Below, piece by piece: positions 35,383 through 47,308 of a stretch of 64,000 nt of DNA. Every line of letters begins with the position of its first letter. The stretch's first letter is position 1. The stretch comes from Tigriopus japonicus. Taxonomy: Eukaryota; Arthropoda; Copepoda; Harpacticoida; Harpacticidae. Both the position numbers and the translations under genes were made by a program. The DNA lies in assembly GCA_010645155.1 (NCBI GenBank), contig JAAGOF010000257.1, positions 649,579-713,578 on the forward strand, written 5' to 3'. The notes beneath the pieces are model-generated. The model searched no databases and was not told the DNA's origin. It was given only the letters and a program-made list of their open reading frames with translations.

Positions 35383-38300
35383 CTAACGTTGAGATTTAGA
35401 CCGGACCATGTCATCTTGGCCCAAGAGATCCTCCAAATGGCGACTTTTTTCGCGTTCCTCGCGAATCGCTCGACTCAAGCTCTCAACCTCGGCCTTCAAA
35501 TGCTCGATTTCGTCGTTCAAGCCCTCAATCTCATTCGCCTGGTTCGAAATCTGGTCTTGGAGCTCCACCTGAACCAAAAACAAAGATAGAAACCAGCATT
35601 CGTATAGGACTACTACCGTGCTCGTCCATTCATGATTTTGGCCCGTACCTTTTGCGAGTTGAGTTGAATGGCGAGTTGGTGGACATCCGTGAGATCGGCA
35701 TTGATCCAAGAGGACTGACTTTGAGCCTCTTTCATGCGCGAATTCGCCAGGTCCAATTTCGAGCTGAGTGTGGCCACTTGAGAGCGATGGTTCTCATTCA
35801 GAAGACTCACCTCGATCAGATCTTTTTCGAGATCACCGAGACGCCGATGACTGGCCTCCAATTCGGCGTTCTTTTCCCGCAATTCCATGCTCATGGACTC
35901 GACCTATGGAAATCATGAGAAATATTTGACGACCCAAAAGCAAGAATTACCTTGCCTTCTTACCTTGGCCTCGAGAGATCGATTCAAGGTTTCGGAATTG
36001 TCGATCTCGACGGAGAGAGATTTGTATTGCTGGAGCAATTCCGAGCGTTCTTTTTCTCGGTGAGCCAAGAGCTCCTCTACCCGTTTCACTTCATTCACAT
36101 AACGTTGGATTTGAATGCTCAAATCCCGAATATGACGCTCGTGTTGCTCTTTGGCCTGTTCCATGGCAAAAATTTGGTCCTTGAGTCTGTAAACGGGGAT
36201 CCCTGAGAGCAACCAACGATTCATTTCCGGATGAAATCTGTGCGCGAACTTACTGGCAATTCTCCATTTTCAGATCCAATCCCACGGCCTTTTCCGCGTT
36301 CTCTCGAGCCTTCATTTGCGTTTCCGACCTCTGACGTTCGGCCAATTGGGCACGAAGAAGTTCCAACTGTTCCTCGAGATTGCGAACCTTCAGGACAAAA
36401 AGAAGAGCGATTTTATTAGATATATTACTTAGAAGAATATCAATTGAGAGCAACTTTACCTGAGATTCGTGTGCCAAACCATCTTGATTGATGCGTGAAT
36501 GGGATTTGGTCAGGGCTTCATCCAGATCTCGGACGTCTCGTTGAAGATTGGCAATCTCGTCGTTTAATTCACTCTCTCGACGATGAGTCTGCTCGCGAAA
36601 CGCGGTAAAGGCCTTGTTGACCTTTAGTAGCTCGTCCTAGAATTGATGCAAACACAGATTAGTTAAGTCAAGCCATTATTTGATGATCAGAAAGCCTTAC
36701 TCGGTAGTCGGACTTGTCTTCCAAGTTGGTCCTTTCAGCCTTCAAAGTTTGAATCTCGGTGTCCTGTTTCCGGATGAGATCCTCCAATTTCCGCGTCTCT
36801 TGACGATTTTTCTCCTGCATTTGCACCTTGGCTAGTTTGAGTTCGGACACTTGCTCCGTGAGATCCAGGACTTCTTCCTGCAAATTGGCCATCCGTACTC
36901 TCACAGCCGTGCTTTGGCGATCACTCGAACTGTCTTCGTCTGTGTTTCGAAGAGGACTGGCCGATTTATACGGTGAGGATCGATACGAAGATGAGGCCGG
37001 AGGGCGGCGACCTTGGAGAATTCTTCGACTGTCGTTCTGGATTTCCTTCAAGACTTTCATGGAATTTTGGCCCGCCACGCCTCCTCGATGATCCACTTGA
37101 TCTTTGGCTTCATAACTACTTGGGGTGACTTCGAACTTCTTGTCGGGATCCAGTTTGCTCAAGAGCTGTTCCACATTGGCCTTGTAGATATCCCTCTGTT
37201 TCTCGATGTAGGTCACCAACTCTTGGACCTGCTGTTGACTATTGCCACCTTTTCCAGCATTCCGGAGGAGAATCGCTTGTTGCTTGAGCAGATCGTCGAT
37301 CTTGCTCTTTTGATCCAATCGCACTTGATTGAGCTCCTTGAGACGATTGGACAGATCTTTGTTCTCACTGGTGGCCTTCTCAAGTTTGGCGCTCAGCTCG
37401 GGATGGGATTGATTTCGGGAGAGGTGAGCGGGCAAATGAATGGGACAAGGCGAGGGCACACCACAGCATGGGAACCCCACCACCACCCCTTTATTAGTGG
37501 GGCACGGACCAGGATCCTCTTGACATCTGCCCAAAGGCCGAGTAGAGCAACACATGGGTAAGTCAGGCTGGAAGAGAAATCATTCATATGACAAGGATAC
37601 TTACTGTTGGGGCACACATTAGTTTTAGCAGGTGCAATTTTCCAGTAAAGAACAAAAAATATCTTAGGAAATATGATTGTTTATCAGTTAGGTTACATTG
37701 GATTGCTTTTCTTTGTTACAATTTTTTGCCAAGCCATGTCTACGAACCAAAGGAATTCGATTCCTTTAGCCGGTTCCCGTCAACAGTTTTTAACTAACCA
37801 CAGTAAACGCCAGACAGAAGACTCGGTTAATTATAAAAGATAAAATAAGTGCATTGAAGGCTAATCATCAACACGCAAAATTTTTGATATCATCTAGGTA
37901 TATTCGGAACATGATATGTCCTTCCTAACTCACCTGAAAGCACGGTGATGGGCGTGTTGATCCTGGAATTGGAGGTGGGGCGGCAAAGAGTTTTTGGTGG
38001 CTGGTTGTGACCGCTTCTCGAATGTCCTCGCAACTTCGACTCACATTCAGCGGACAATGGACTTGATGTCTCCTTAGAGGCCGATGATGCTGATGATGAA
38101 GCGGCTGTCGAGTCTCGGATAAAGGACGAGGGGACCTTTGACCAAGTGGAGGACCACTCTGATTGTTGGATAGAGAAGGAGAAGGTAGAAATGAAGAGGC
38201 GTTATTCAGCTCCTCTTGGGCAATGTGGTGCTTTAGCAACAAGGCTTTGAGCCGCTCATTATCCTTGATCAGTTTCAGGATGTAGTCACTGTGCTTGAGG

Positions 38301-39360
38301 TCGTTGTCTTGGTGGATGGTGGTTCGAGCACTACGGTCGGCCGATTTCGAGGCGCCATTTCCTCTTGATTGGGCGCGGAACTCGATTTCTCGCTCGGCTT
38401 TCTTCAAGAGCTGATGGGCGTGGCTCAATTGGGATTGGCACTTGGACAACTCTTTCTTGAGATTCTGACTCTTTCGATCGTACAAACGGATCAAGTCGAT
38501 CTTGGCTCGATCCTCGTCGGATTTGAGTTTCTGATGCTGCTGCGAGATGCACGCCGAACATCTGGGAGAAACGCCAGAGGATGAAGATTTGCCCACCAGA
38601 GAAGACATTTCCAATCGGGGTTTGAAGATCCCGGCTGATTTCACCACCACTTTGGCGGCTCGATGAGTGGACATTTCCAAGTCGAGAATCTTGTTCGATT
38701 TGGCCAGAGACTCATCTTGGAGGGATTGGATCACACCCGCCGATTGGGCATTCAACAACTTCAAGCTCTGAAGGTCGCGTTCCAAATCGTGGATTTTTTC
38801 CCTTTGCGCGTCTTCTTGTAGCGTTGAAGGAAGGACACTCACGTGTTTATTGCCTGTGGGAATATAGTTGACATGATTCGAATGGGTTCCCAAAGTTAAG
38901 CCATGTCCTCCTCACTTCCCCCTCTCAGAGAGTGATAGTAGATTACTGTTCCACTACCACCACAACCTTCATGGAAGGGGGGACAGGAAACACTTTGTTC
39001 CATTACCAACACTTTGCCCTCGTTTTCGTGATTGCTGGTTGGGCACACAACAACAACAACAACAACAACAACTTTCATACCTGTTTGCCCATGTCGAGCT
39101 TGGGATGCCTCTTGCAAACTCAGACTGTCTTTGGCCTTCTTGAGCTCCTTGGTGGCCAAAAATAAATCCTTGAGAAGGGCTTGAACCAAGGGTAGACTGT
39201 CCTTCGACAATGTATAAAAGTAGCCCAACTCATCGAGTTGTTCGCGTGTGGCTTCGAGGGTCTGACCTGGCTGGGAAAAGAAGGCCTTGAAGGATGAGCA
39301 AGTGGAGGAGGAGCCTCCCAAGGCCGCCACTTCCACCGCTGCTGCTGCCGCCGCCGTCAT
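35383..39360 (-). CDS. CEP135: Centrosomal protein of 135 kDa (Bld10 homologue)
   Basis: Coiled-coil centriole protein acting in cartwheel assembly and centriole structure. Model: complement(35383..35568, 35649..35903, 35964..36186, 36254..36387, 36460..36636, 36701..37567, 37934..38853, 39081..39360). All eight exons join in phase with GT-AG sites; 1013 residues (human 1140, fly Bld10 about 1050). After an Ala-rich start, LDELGYFYTLSKDSLPLVQA matches the conserved CEP135/TSGA10 N-terminus. Mid-protein VTYIEKQRDIYKANVEQLL matches the family's EEERDFYK segment. The C-terminal half is continuous heptad coiled coil (for example residues about 710-1000). The Pro/Ser-rich stretch encoded around 38.0-38.2 kb and the Cys-rich CPTNKGVVVGFPCCG segment opening the third exon look lineage-specific. 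Exon 1 has an in-frame acceptor at 39392, so an earlier exon may exist. TSGA10 is the alternative name, but the length favours CEP135. Confidence 0.85.
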
Positions 39361-39475
39361 CCTTCCTTGCTTCGCTTTATGTTGGCCTTTGACTGGAATA
39401 CAACGACATTAACGACGGGTTAGGAAGGATCTTGCAGGCGACATTATGGTTAGTTTTCATTTAGAGCAGTAATGA

Positions 39476-39481
39476 TTTATT
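39476..39481 (-). terminator. ALG6 polyadenylation signal
   Basis: AATAAA on the minus strand, 172 bases after the ALG6 stop codon and about 115 bases before the CEP135 ATG on the same strand. Confidence 0.6.
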
Positions 39482-39653
39482 GAATTCAAGCACCAATTCA
39501 GGATGGACAATAGTGTGGATGTAGGTAGTATTCGTTGTTATAATAATAAACATTGAACCGGGGATCAAATGGGTAAGGCAACAAGCAAATAGAAACGGGC
39601 CAATAGCTGCAATACGATAGGTAGATCTGGGCCAGAGGAACAGCATTCAGGCC

Positions 39654-41225
39654 TCAATTGCATTTCTTGACATCGGAGACGTTGACAGTGTCGGAGAAAA
39701 TCTGAAGGTAATGAAAGTAAATACTGAAGCCGATAAAATGAAGCGCGGAATACGCGCAAATGATGACGGTCCACAAGTCCGGCAAATGGCCAGGAGGTCG
39801 GACCCACAAGAAGGTCCACAAAGCCACAATGCAACCGGCCATGGAGAGCAGAAATCCGCCTTGCACCAACTGATCAAATTTCCACGGACTCTCAATTGGA
39901 CAAACGCGTTTCGGATTGGGTGACTTGACCACAAAGGCACGAATGGGCTCCAAGAACTTGGTGTAATGGCTGCCCAGGATGAAGAACACACTCAACGAGA
40001 GCGTGGGCAAGCCTAGACCATCCCGATAAAGCAACGGGAACATGGAGAAAATGGACATGATGAGGAACCAGATGCTGACGATGGCCGAGTATCGCTCCTT
40101 ATCGGCTTGACCCGCGTATAAAGTGATCGGAATGGCCACCAACAGTATGGACTTCTCGTGGACTTGAAACGAGAACAAGAAGAACACCAAGGCAGTGTTT
40201 ACGAGGGCGTACAAGAAGTTTTCACGTTCCGGACGAAGCATCACGTGAATGTTACTGGGCAAACTCAGCAATCCCGTAGTGACCAGACAGAGCACGGCCA
40301 AAACCTCTTGACTCAACAAGGTCTTGATCTTGATGCCGATGTTCAGAGTGCACCAGAAGTTGGCCACTTTATCCTCGAACACACCCCGATTGAACGGGAA
40401 AATCCGACGCACAACTTGTGAGGTCAGCGAAAGGTCGCCCAAAAAGGGCGCCCAAACCACGGCGAACGTGGCAATCACAGCCAGACCGATGCCAGCCAAT
40501 TTCAGGGCTTTGCCCCGTAATCCAGGTTGCTGGAGACATCGCCCCAACAGGTAGAAGAACACGGGGAGGGCGTGGTACAACTCCATTTGCTTGTAGTTTA
40601 ACGCCAGACTAAACGCCAGCGAGCCGAGGATGTCGTGATTTCGACAAAACATGGCCACGGCCAAAATGAATAAGCCCAGTGACATGTTGTTATACTGGAA
40701 ATGCCCGTTGTCGATCATGATTTGACCCGGATAGAGAGTGATCAAGGCCAGAGCCAAGGCTGATTTTCGACTGTTGTAAGGAAAGATGGACTTGGCAAAG
40801 GCATAAGCCGCCGGGAAATAGAGTGCCACATCCGCCAACAACACGGTGTTCCGCATGAAGGTCCGATGTCCCGGGTCCTCTTTGCCCCGCGATCCCATGA
40901 GCGTGACATAGTCGGGATCGATCCATCGAGCCCAGAGGCCCATGAGGTAGCTATGATAGGCCGTCAAAGGCGGGTAATCCAGGCCCCAATAGTTGAGATC
41001 GTTCCGCGTGGAGTTGGTGTACCATTCTTGGATGGGCAAGTTGACGGTAATTTCTTGCCAATGCCTTTGGGCCTCATAGTCCCCGTACAGGGGCGGATCC
41101 TGCCAACCCGAATGGGGATGCGAGGCCAGGATCGAGCGTAGCAAGAAGGCCCCGGTCATCACGAGCAACTCGTCCCACGTCAAGGACGAGATGGATGCCG
41201 GCAAAACGCACACGCCCTCTTTCAT
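39654..41225 (-). CDS. ALG6: Dolichyl-P-Glc:Man9GlcNAc2-PP-dolichol alpha-1,3-glucosyltransferase
   Basis: ER membrane enzyme that adds the first glucose to the lipid-linked oligosaccharide used for N-glycosylation (GT57 family). Single exon, 523 residues (human 507). The first in-frame ATG (41225, MKEGVCVLP) was chosen; eight more codons upstream are open but begin with TTG. Family signatures are PPLYGDYEAQRHWQEITVNL in the first luminal loop with the catalytic Asp, DYPPLTAYHSY, DNGHFQYNNMSLGL and FPFNRGVFEDKVANFWC. About ten to twelve hydrophobic segments follow. The last four residues are KKCN, a di-lysine (KKxx) ER-retrieval signal, which fits the location. Its end lies 0.3 kb upstream of the CEP135 ATG on the same strand. 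Confidence 0.95.
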   Translation of the reverse strand: MKEGVCVLPASISSLTWDELLVMTGAFLLRSILASHPHSGWQDPPLYGDYEAQRHWQEITVNLPIQEWYTNSTRNDLNYWGLDYPPLTAYHSYLMGLWARWIDPDYVTLMGSRGKEDPGHRTFMRNTVLLADVALYFPAAYAFAKSIFPYNSRKSALALALITLYPGQIMIDNGHFQYNNMSLGLFILAVAMFCRNHDILGSLAFSLALNYKQMELYHALPVFFYLLGRCLQQPGLRGKALKLAGIGLAVIATFAVVWAPFLGDLSLTSQVVRRIFPFNRGVFEDKVANFWCTLNIGIKIKTLLSQEVLAVLCLVTTGLLSLPSNIHVMLRPERENFLYALVNTALVFFLFSFQVHEKSILLVAIPITLYAGQADKERYSAIVSIWFLIMSIFSMFPLLYRDGLGLPTLSLSVFFILGSHYTKFLEPIRAFVVKSPNPKRVCPIESPWKFDQLVQGGFLLSMAGCIVALWTFLWVRPPGHLPDLWTVIICAYSALHFIGFSIYFHYLQIFSDTVNVSDVKKCN

Positions 41226-44025
41226 GGCGGCGGCGGTGGCGATGATCAATCGAGCACCTCAATGGATGGGTGGGTGGATGGATGAATGGCAACCAACCAA
41301 CCCCGAGTGTTCCTCACACTCGCACTGTTCTTCACTGACCAGGTCGTGGATGAATTTGGACCAGCTGAGGAAGCCAAAGGAGCAAACACAAGTCACCAAC
41401 AACACACGCACTCGTCAGTCAATGAGCTAGAGAATGTCGACGTGACTTGAAAAAGCCTTCGACATTCTTCTAGTTACGTGAACCGAGCTAGTTGGCAAAC
41501 ACTTTGAATGAGTGTGCAGAACACGGTCTTCATCAGCGATTTAGCTGTGAGATTAATGCCAAAGCTGTCAAGTCCAGGGTTTGGCACTGATCAAAGTAAA
41601 TACGTGCATATGGCTTCGAGTGACTGGATGATCCCCATGTGTACGCACTTCCTACTACATCTCCGTCCAAAAGGGTTGGTTGGTTGGCGTTCTGAATTGG
41701 GTACCTCATTCCTTCCTTCTCTTTCCCCCTGAATGTGGGTCTGAAGAGGAAAACACGATAGAGAGGAAAGTTCAATCACTGAGAGGAAAAATCACGCCTG
41801 GCCGTTAACAGCGCAGTGCGGAGATCGCCGTCATATTACACATGCTCTTTTGGGAGCACTTAAAAGGGGAGGAAGAAAGGGCGTGTGAGATCCATCACTC
41901 GTCAACGGTTAACCTCACCCATGCATGAGCTTCGTCTGAATCACCGACTATTAATATGAAGGGTTGGGAGAGTTGGCTAAGTTTACCGTTTCAAATGTCA
42001 GTGACTGATTTTTAGTCAGTGAGTTTTTCGATAGGTTTCAACGTGGGCGCTCCCAAGATCGAGGGGTGGTAAAGCGGATGAAGTGGATGAAAATGCCCCC
42101 TTCACTCGAAACATATGGACGATGAAGAGACGGGGGGTTGCCTCTGTTGTTGTTATCATCTTCCTAGTTTTGCTCCCTAGATATCCTAACCTTGCAAGTA
42201 CCTAAGAAGGTAAGGAGATGGCTGGATGAAAGAAATCTCGTTGATTCCACCTGAATCTTGTCGGGCAATCTCTTTCTTATGTACACCCCTCAAGAATGCC
42301 GTCTTAGTCATGATGTCGCTTCAAACGTGAATAGTTGGGTTTGATATGCGCTTCAGGAATTGTAGCGTGAATCAGCTCAAATGATGAAGAGGAGTCCAAG
42401 AATTTTTGGGATGATGATTCGGCTTTTGATGTAAAGAACCTATCACTTCTCGAGAACGGACTTTAGGGACTCAATTTTGGACACACCATATGAGGCATTT
42501 CAAAGAGAACGAGTGCAGAAAAAGATGACAAGTAGATTAACAAAGAACGAAAAAAATACGACTAATTGTCCGCCTTCTGCTTTTATGAGACTCTCTCCAA
42601 GCCTTCGGAGGCCAAGTCGAAAGTATTATAGCCCTACAACTCACTTTATTTCCCACTAAATCACTTTTTTGCCCTACAACTCAATCATGTCGATACAAGC
42701 ACATCTCAAACGCACAGTAATTTCTACATCTGAAGCCCCCCATCTCATTCATGTGGAATGATCCAGTGTAAAAGTCATGTTAGGCTTTTATCCTAAGGCA
42801 CTGAGGAGCCAACACACCAACAAGAGGATAAAGGCATGTTTAAAACAATCAAAAATGACTCAGATCTGGACGACGAGGCTCGTTGTAGGACTTAAGAAAT
42901 GTGATTTCTAGTGGGAATGGAGTGTTTCAATAAGTGAATCAATCCTTTCAAAGCTCAGAACGCCATTGTCAAAGATCGGAGAATTTCCCATGGGGGAAAA
43001 CCTAAACCTAAACCTGAAAAGTTAAAACCATTTTTAATTCTCATTAAAGTTTTCCCACAGCATTCCGATATTTAAGTTAATGAGTTATTTCAAAATGAAA
43101 GATTGCAATGCTAGAACGTGTTTTTCAGTGTCCAAACAACTAACGTTCTTCTGGGGCTCAAAATACCTAAAGTTGGAACAAAAAGGTTGTATCCTTGTTC
43201 TACCGCAAGAGACCTAGTTCGAGCTTTTTCTGAGTATAAAAAGGTATAACTTTTGACCCCAATATTAAATTGAGTTGAAATTTGGGCAAGGCAATCAGGT
43301 GAAATTGTCTATTAAATTGTTCATAAGCCAAACCACGTCAAGGAAATTCCTTTGGTTAATGGGAACGGAGAATTTGTGAATATTACACCTAGGATCAGAG
43401 TCCACCTTCCAGGGGTTCTCAATCAATACGTAAATGGTGATAATAAGGGCTCGATCATTAACTGAATGTACTGAATGACCTCGCCTTAGCATGATGATCA
43501 GCTTATTCTCACATAGTTTGTAAGTTCATCACGCTGACTGATTCATGATGATGATGAATTTATGATGTTACGTCAAAGGTCGAACAATCGAATAATCGAG
43601 TTAACAGACTCTTAATTTGAACGGATACTCATGACGTCAAACTAGACGGGAAAAAAGGTAGGTAAATAGTTGATTATTGCTCATCTCAAAAAGATTCCGG
43701 GGAATCGTCCCAAAATTGTGTGGAATTGAACAAGGTTCCCCATCCCTTCATCTTCATAAGATTTGATATTCAATCAACTTTCTCATCCTCGACGATCACA
43801 AAAAGCTTTCCCAGTCGCAAAGCGCAACAACTATTGATTTCAAAGGGAAGTCTGCTCGTTTTCTTTTTTCTCAACAAGCAGTGGTCTTTTAAGGAATGGA
43901 TTGAAAGTTTCAACCGATATTCTCTCATTCACTTACTCGTTTGGCTCAAAAAACCCTAGTCAATCAAATCACCCCATACGTAGGCTGAGTCAAGGATGGC
44001 TCAAGCCAGGATTACTTTCAAAATA
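41226..44025. other. Intergenic region, no gene recognised
   Basis: Upstream of ALG6. It has short frames only, none with a recognisable domain, and no repeat family detected by eye. Confidence 0.5.
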
Positions 44026-44119
44026 CACACTGGGTCCGATTAGTACAATGAAAATTCAACGGAACAATACATTTGTTGCAAAAACCTCACATTTTAGTAC
44101 AATGATCGGACCCAGTGTG
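44026..44119. mobile_element. Tc1/mariner-type MITE, 94 bp
   Basis: Inverted ends CACACTGGGTCCGAT and ATCGGACCCAGTGTG are flanked by TA on each side. The interior is non-coding and repeats TAGTACAATGA on both sides. Confidence 0.7.
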
Positions 44120-44154
44120 TATTTTTGAAATTCGTCCTGACGTACAGTGGTTCC

Positions 44155-44636
44155 TGGCTGAGTCAAGAAGCACGGAAATCATGGAGTGGGAGGCTAGCAA
44201 TGAGAATTAGGATTTCCAGCAGTAACGAACCATTTGCGTTCTTCTGCAAATGAGACCTGGCTTGCATTGACAAGAACACGTATTTCAAATTTCAGCCCAA
44301 TCGAATGCCGGAGTGAAAAGGTATGCCTTCTCAAACTTATGTACTGAAGAGAGCATAGAATGAATGAACTCGCCCTTTTGTGGTAAAACGATTTATTACC
44401 ACAAAAGGGCTAGTTCATTCATTCTCGGTATGATTTGCACTGAGCTTTGAGAGAGCAGAACTTTTTTTTTTTTGACTCCGACGTTCGATTGAGCTGAAAA
44501 TTGAAATACGAATTCTGGTCAACATATGCAAGGTCTCATTGGCAGAAGAACGTAATTGAATTTTTCTGACTGGAAATCATTATTCTCATTGCTAGCCTCC
44601 CACTCCATGATTCCAGTGCTTCTTGGCTGAGTGATG
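44155..44636. repeat. Long imperfect hairpin (fold-back) element, about 480 bp
   Basis: The left half (from GGCTGAGTCAAGAAGCACGG, then ATGGAGTGGGAGGCTAGC) is the inverted complement of the right half (GCTAGCCTCCCACTCCAT, then GTGCTTCTTGGCTGAG). The arms meet near 44392 at CTCGCCCTTTTGTGGTAA and TTACCACAAAAGGGCTAG, leaving only a few loop bases. Arms are diverged but alignable over their full length. A related half copy lies at 55.79-55.93 kb. It is non-coding and probably Tc1-like in origin, because the outer part starts next to GTACAGTGGTTCCTGG. Confidence 0.75.
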
Positions 44637-45634
44637 GCTAATCTAGTCTCTCGCCAACCCCTTCAGAATAGGTCGAATCGCCGAAAACAGAACTCATTTG
44701 GGAACTTACGCGAGCCACGAAGAAGGATGATATAATTGTTGTTGTTGTTATTATTATCGTTGTTCCGTTCCTTTTCTCTATCTAAGTATTCTTTTTCTTC
44801 CAACCGTGCCTAAGGGAATGTGACAGACATTCTGGTGGGTTTAAAATCTAAAGTATTTACACGAAAAGCCGGAGGTCATGAGGAAAAACACGGTTAAATT
44901 TGAAAGGTTGAATGGCGAGTAAGAGCTGAATGCTTATTCCATTAGGATGAAAAAAGTTAGTTTAAAGCGAGTCACAGCATTAAATCGGTCAACGAATCCA
45001 TTTTTGAAGCCACCTGAGCTCATGAGAAAAAGGGGGTCATTTTTCTTGGCCTGACTTTCTGGTAATAGGTTGACCAATCTCTACTCCACGACCATCACAA
45101 AAAGAGCCCTAACCGGCTAACTCATGTTTAAGATCTCCTTACAAGCCACTTAACGAATGAAGTCAGCCAAACTCATAGTTGAAGCTGAAGAGTTCGTTCA
45201 TTTTATAAACCATCGGTCTAGACCCAGACTGTTTATTTGTCATCAGATTTTAAGAAATTAATTCTTCGACCTAAATTTTTATGATCTTTATTGCGATATT
45301 TCTATCATCGGGCACTATGGGTACATTTTTATTTTATAGAAACGTATATATTTGTATATTTCGGTCTTCTTATGTAGAATTTCTTTGTGATGGTTGGTTC
45401 TACTGATTGATTGGAAATCTCATTTTGGCCAGCCCGGTTCTCGCTCAGCTGTCGCTTATTGAGGCTCGAGTCAGCTGTCGCGGAGTGCCTCCATCTTCTG
45501 CTTGCTTCTTCAGTCAGTCTTGGCTAGTGAGTGTTCTCTCTCTCTGTCCTTCACTCACTCATTCACTCACTTACTCATTCGTTGGATCTCAATTCCGTCT
45601 CTCGTTCGTTTTCCGGCATCCTCTTGAGACCACC
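44637..45634. other. Intergenic region / upstream of small mitochondrial gene
   Basis: No gene recognised. A GTT/ATT-rich simple stretch lies near 44735-44765. The last 200 bases probably include the promoter and 5' UTR of the gene starting at 45635. Confidence 0.45.
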
Positions 45635-47308
45635 ATGTTGAGCTCATCGTCGTCGCGTGTGCTAGGGCTAGCTACCCGCACCTCGTCCGGTTGGGGCCGT
45701 GTTCATCACCAATCTCGTCGAGGCATGGCCGCTCTCAAGAATTGGACCAAGCCCAGTATGGCCGAGTACGGCGTGCCCACCGAGGCCTGGTCCACGGTCA
45801 ACTCCAAACGACAAAACAGGTGAGGAAGTGAACACATTCACGAACATACATCTAGAACCGAAAAGCGGGAAAGAACGCCGGATGGAGACGAAGGTTCCAT
45901 TATATACGGAGTCGTGTGTATGGTTGTCATTCATCATTATCATCATCATGATCATAATCGATCATGTCGATGGATGATTATTGATTAGATAGGGATGATT
46001 TTAATTGAAAGGTTGGATGGATTTGTGAACTTCTAAAAATCCTTTGTTGTGATATATAGAACGTGTCACTCAAAAATAATGGCATCTCGTGTTCGGTAAC
46101 AAATGTGTTTGACCCGCATGACCTTGGTAATAGAAATGGCGATTGTCTAAATATAATCGCAAGACGTCAGTAATATTTAGATCCAATGCAAGAAAATTTT
46201 AAAATTTGGGTAATGGAATCAGATGTATTAGTAGAATTTGGCATGAAAGCGCAAAACTGATGGTTTTAAATGTTGAATGGGGACGATGATGCTCTGCATG
46301 TGTAATGATTTCAGCAAAAAAAGTTATTCCCTAGTTATACGCATTCATAAAAATTACACCTGTGTTTTTTGACATTTTTTTTACATTCACAATTTGATGC
46401 ATAGCTCCATCTTATGAAGAAAAACGCATAAGAATATATTTTTGAGCAATATTAACTAAGGTTACAGGGTGGTCAGTGACCACGAGGAGATGTAGAAAAC
46501 TTTTTCTTCGATAAATTCCACATATTACAGACATTTTGACTGGGTCGCTAAGAAGTAGATGGTATCTCGACTCTGGATTAGGTGTTTGCGTTAAACGACC
46601 TTGAAAACCCATCCGATCAGAACCCATTCTTCAACTTTCTGCTTATAGGGCTCAATTTTACACCCTTAACTTGTGAAAGAGGATGAAATTTAAACCTTTG
46701 CGGTTTAAAAATGGGCTAGGAAAATATTGTGAAGAGAGACTCAACCAGGTTTGTTGAAAGTTGAAACAAAAGTAGAATATCTTTTTCGTTCCAAATGGAG
46801 AGCAACATTTTTAAAAATCCAAACTTACACCTCTTTCACACCATCTTTTTCATGCCAAACTACCCTATCAAATACATTTCAATTGTAAAGTTGAAAAGGC
46901 ACAATTTCAACCTTGCCGAATGCCATTATTGTGTTATTGTTGGCCCTATTCATTTTTCTTGAACTAGACAATCAAGGGCCGATTTGTTCCCATCCAATTT
47001 TGAGATACCAACTTAAACACCGCCCACAAAACCGCCTTCACCTTTTCCAAACATTTAAATGGTAGGCAAAGTGCAATCTGTGCACTTACAGATATCATAT
47101 CATGGCAAAAAAAAAACGTTTTTTTTTTTCATGAATCGTGTGCTCGTGTTCCAGGTACAACATGACCTTGTTGGGTGGGGTGATCTTTACCCTTTTTACG
47201 TTGGGTGTGGCCAAGACCTCCGGACTGGTCAACCTTTACACCACGCCCTATCATCTCTTGAATGACGAGACCACCAAGGGTTACAAGAACGAGGGCGAGC
47301 TCCAATAA
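45635..47308 (+). CDS. Small mitochondrial inner-membrane protein, prag01 (Deltamethrin_res) / COX7B-like
   Basis: Model: join(45635..45819, 47155..47308), phase 2 join giving ...SKRQNR-YNMTLLG..., 112 residues. The N-terminus is Ser/Arg-rich without acidic residues (LSSSSSRVLGLATRTSSGWG), as in mitochondrial targeting peptides. The conserved part GVPTEAWSTVNSKRQNRYN is followed by one membrane span (about residues 68-86, LLGGVIFTLFTLGVAKTSGL) and a short polar end. This pattern fits the arthropod deltamethrin-resistance protein prag01 family, which resembles cytochrome c oxidase subunit 7B in layout. The assignment is from remembered family pattern, not a search. The gene structure is well supported: perfect phase, GT-AG sites, and AATAAA about 70 bases past the stop. 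Confidence 0.7.

Noticed and set aside
39030..39080. Poly-valine stretch continuing the first CEP135 exon
   Set aside because: Read-through of a CAA microsatellite in the intron; the GT donor at 39080 removes it and the spliced frame matches the next exon.
41226..41249. Earlier start for ALG6
   Set aside because: It would begin at TTG; the ATG at 41225 gives a product close to family length.
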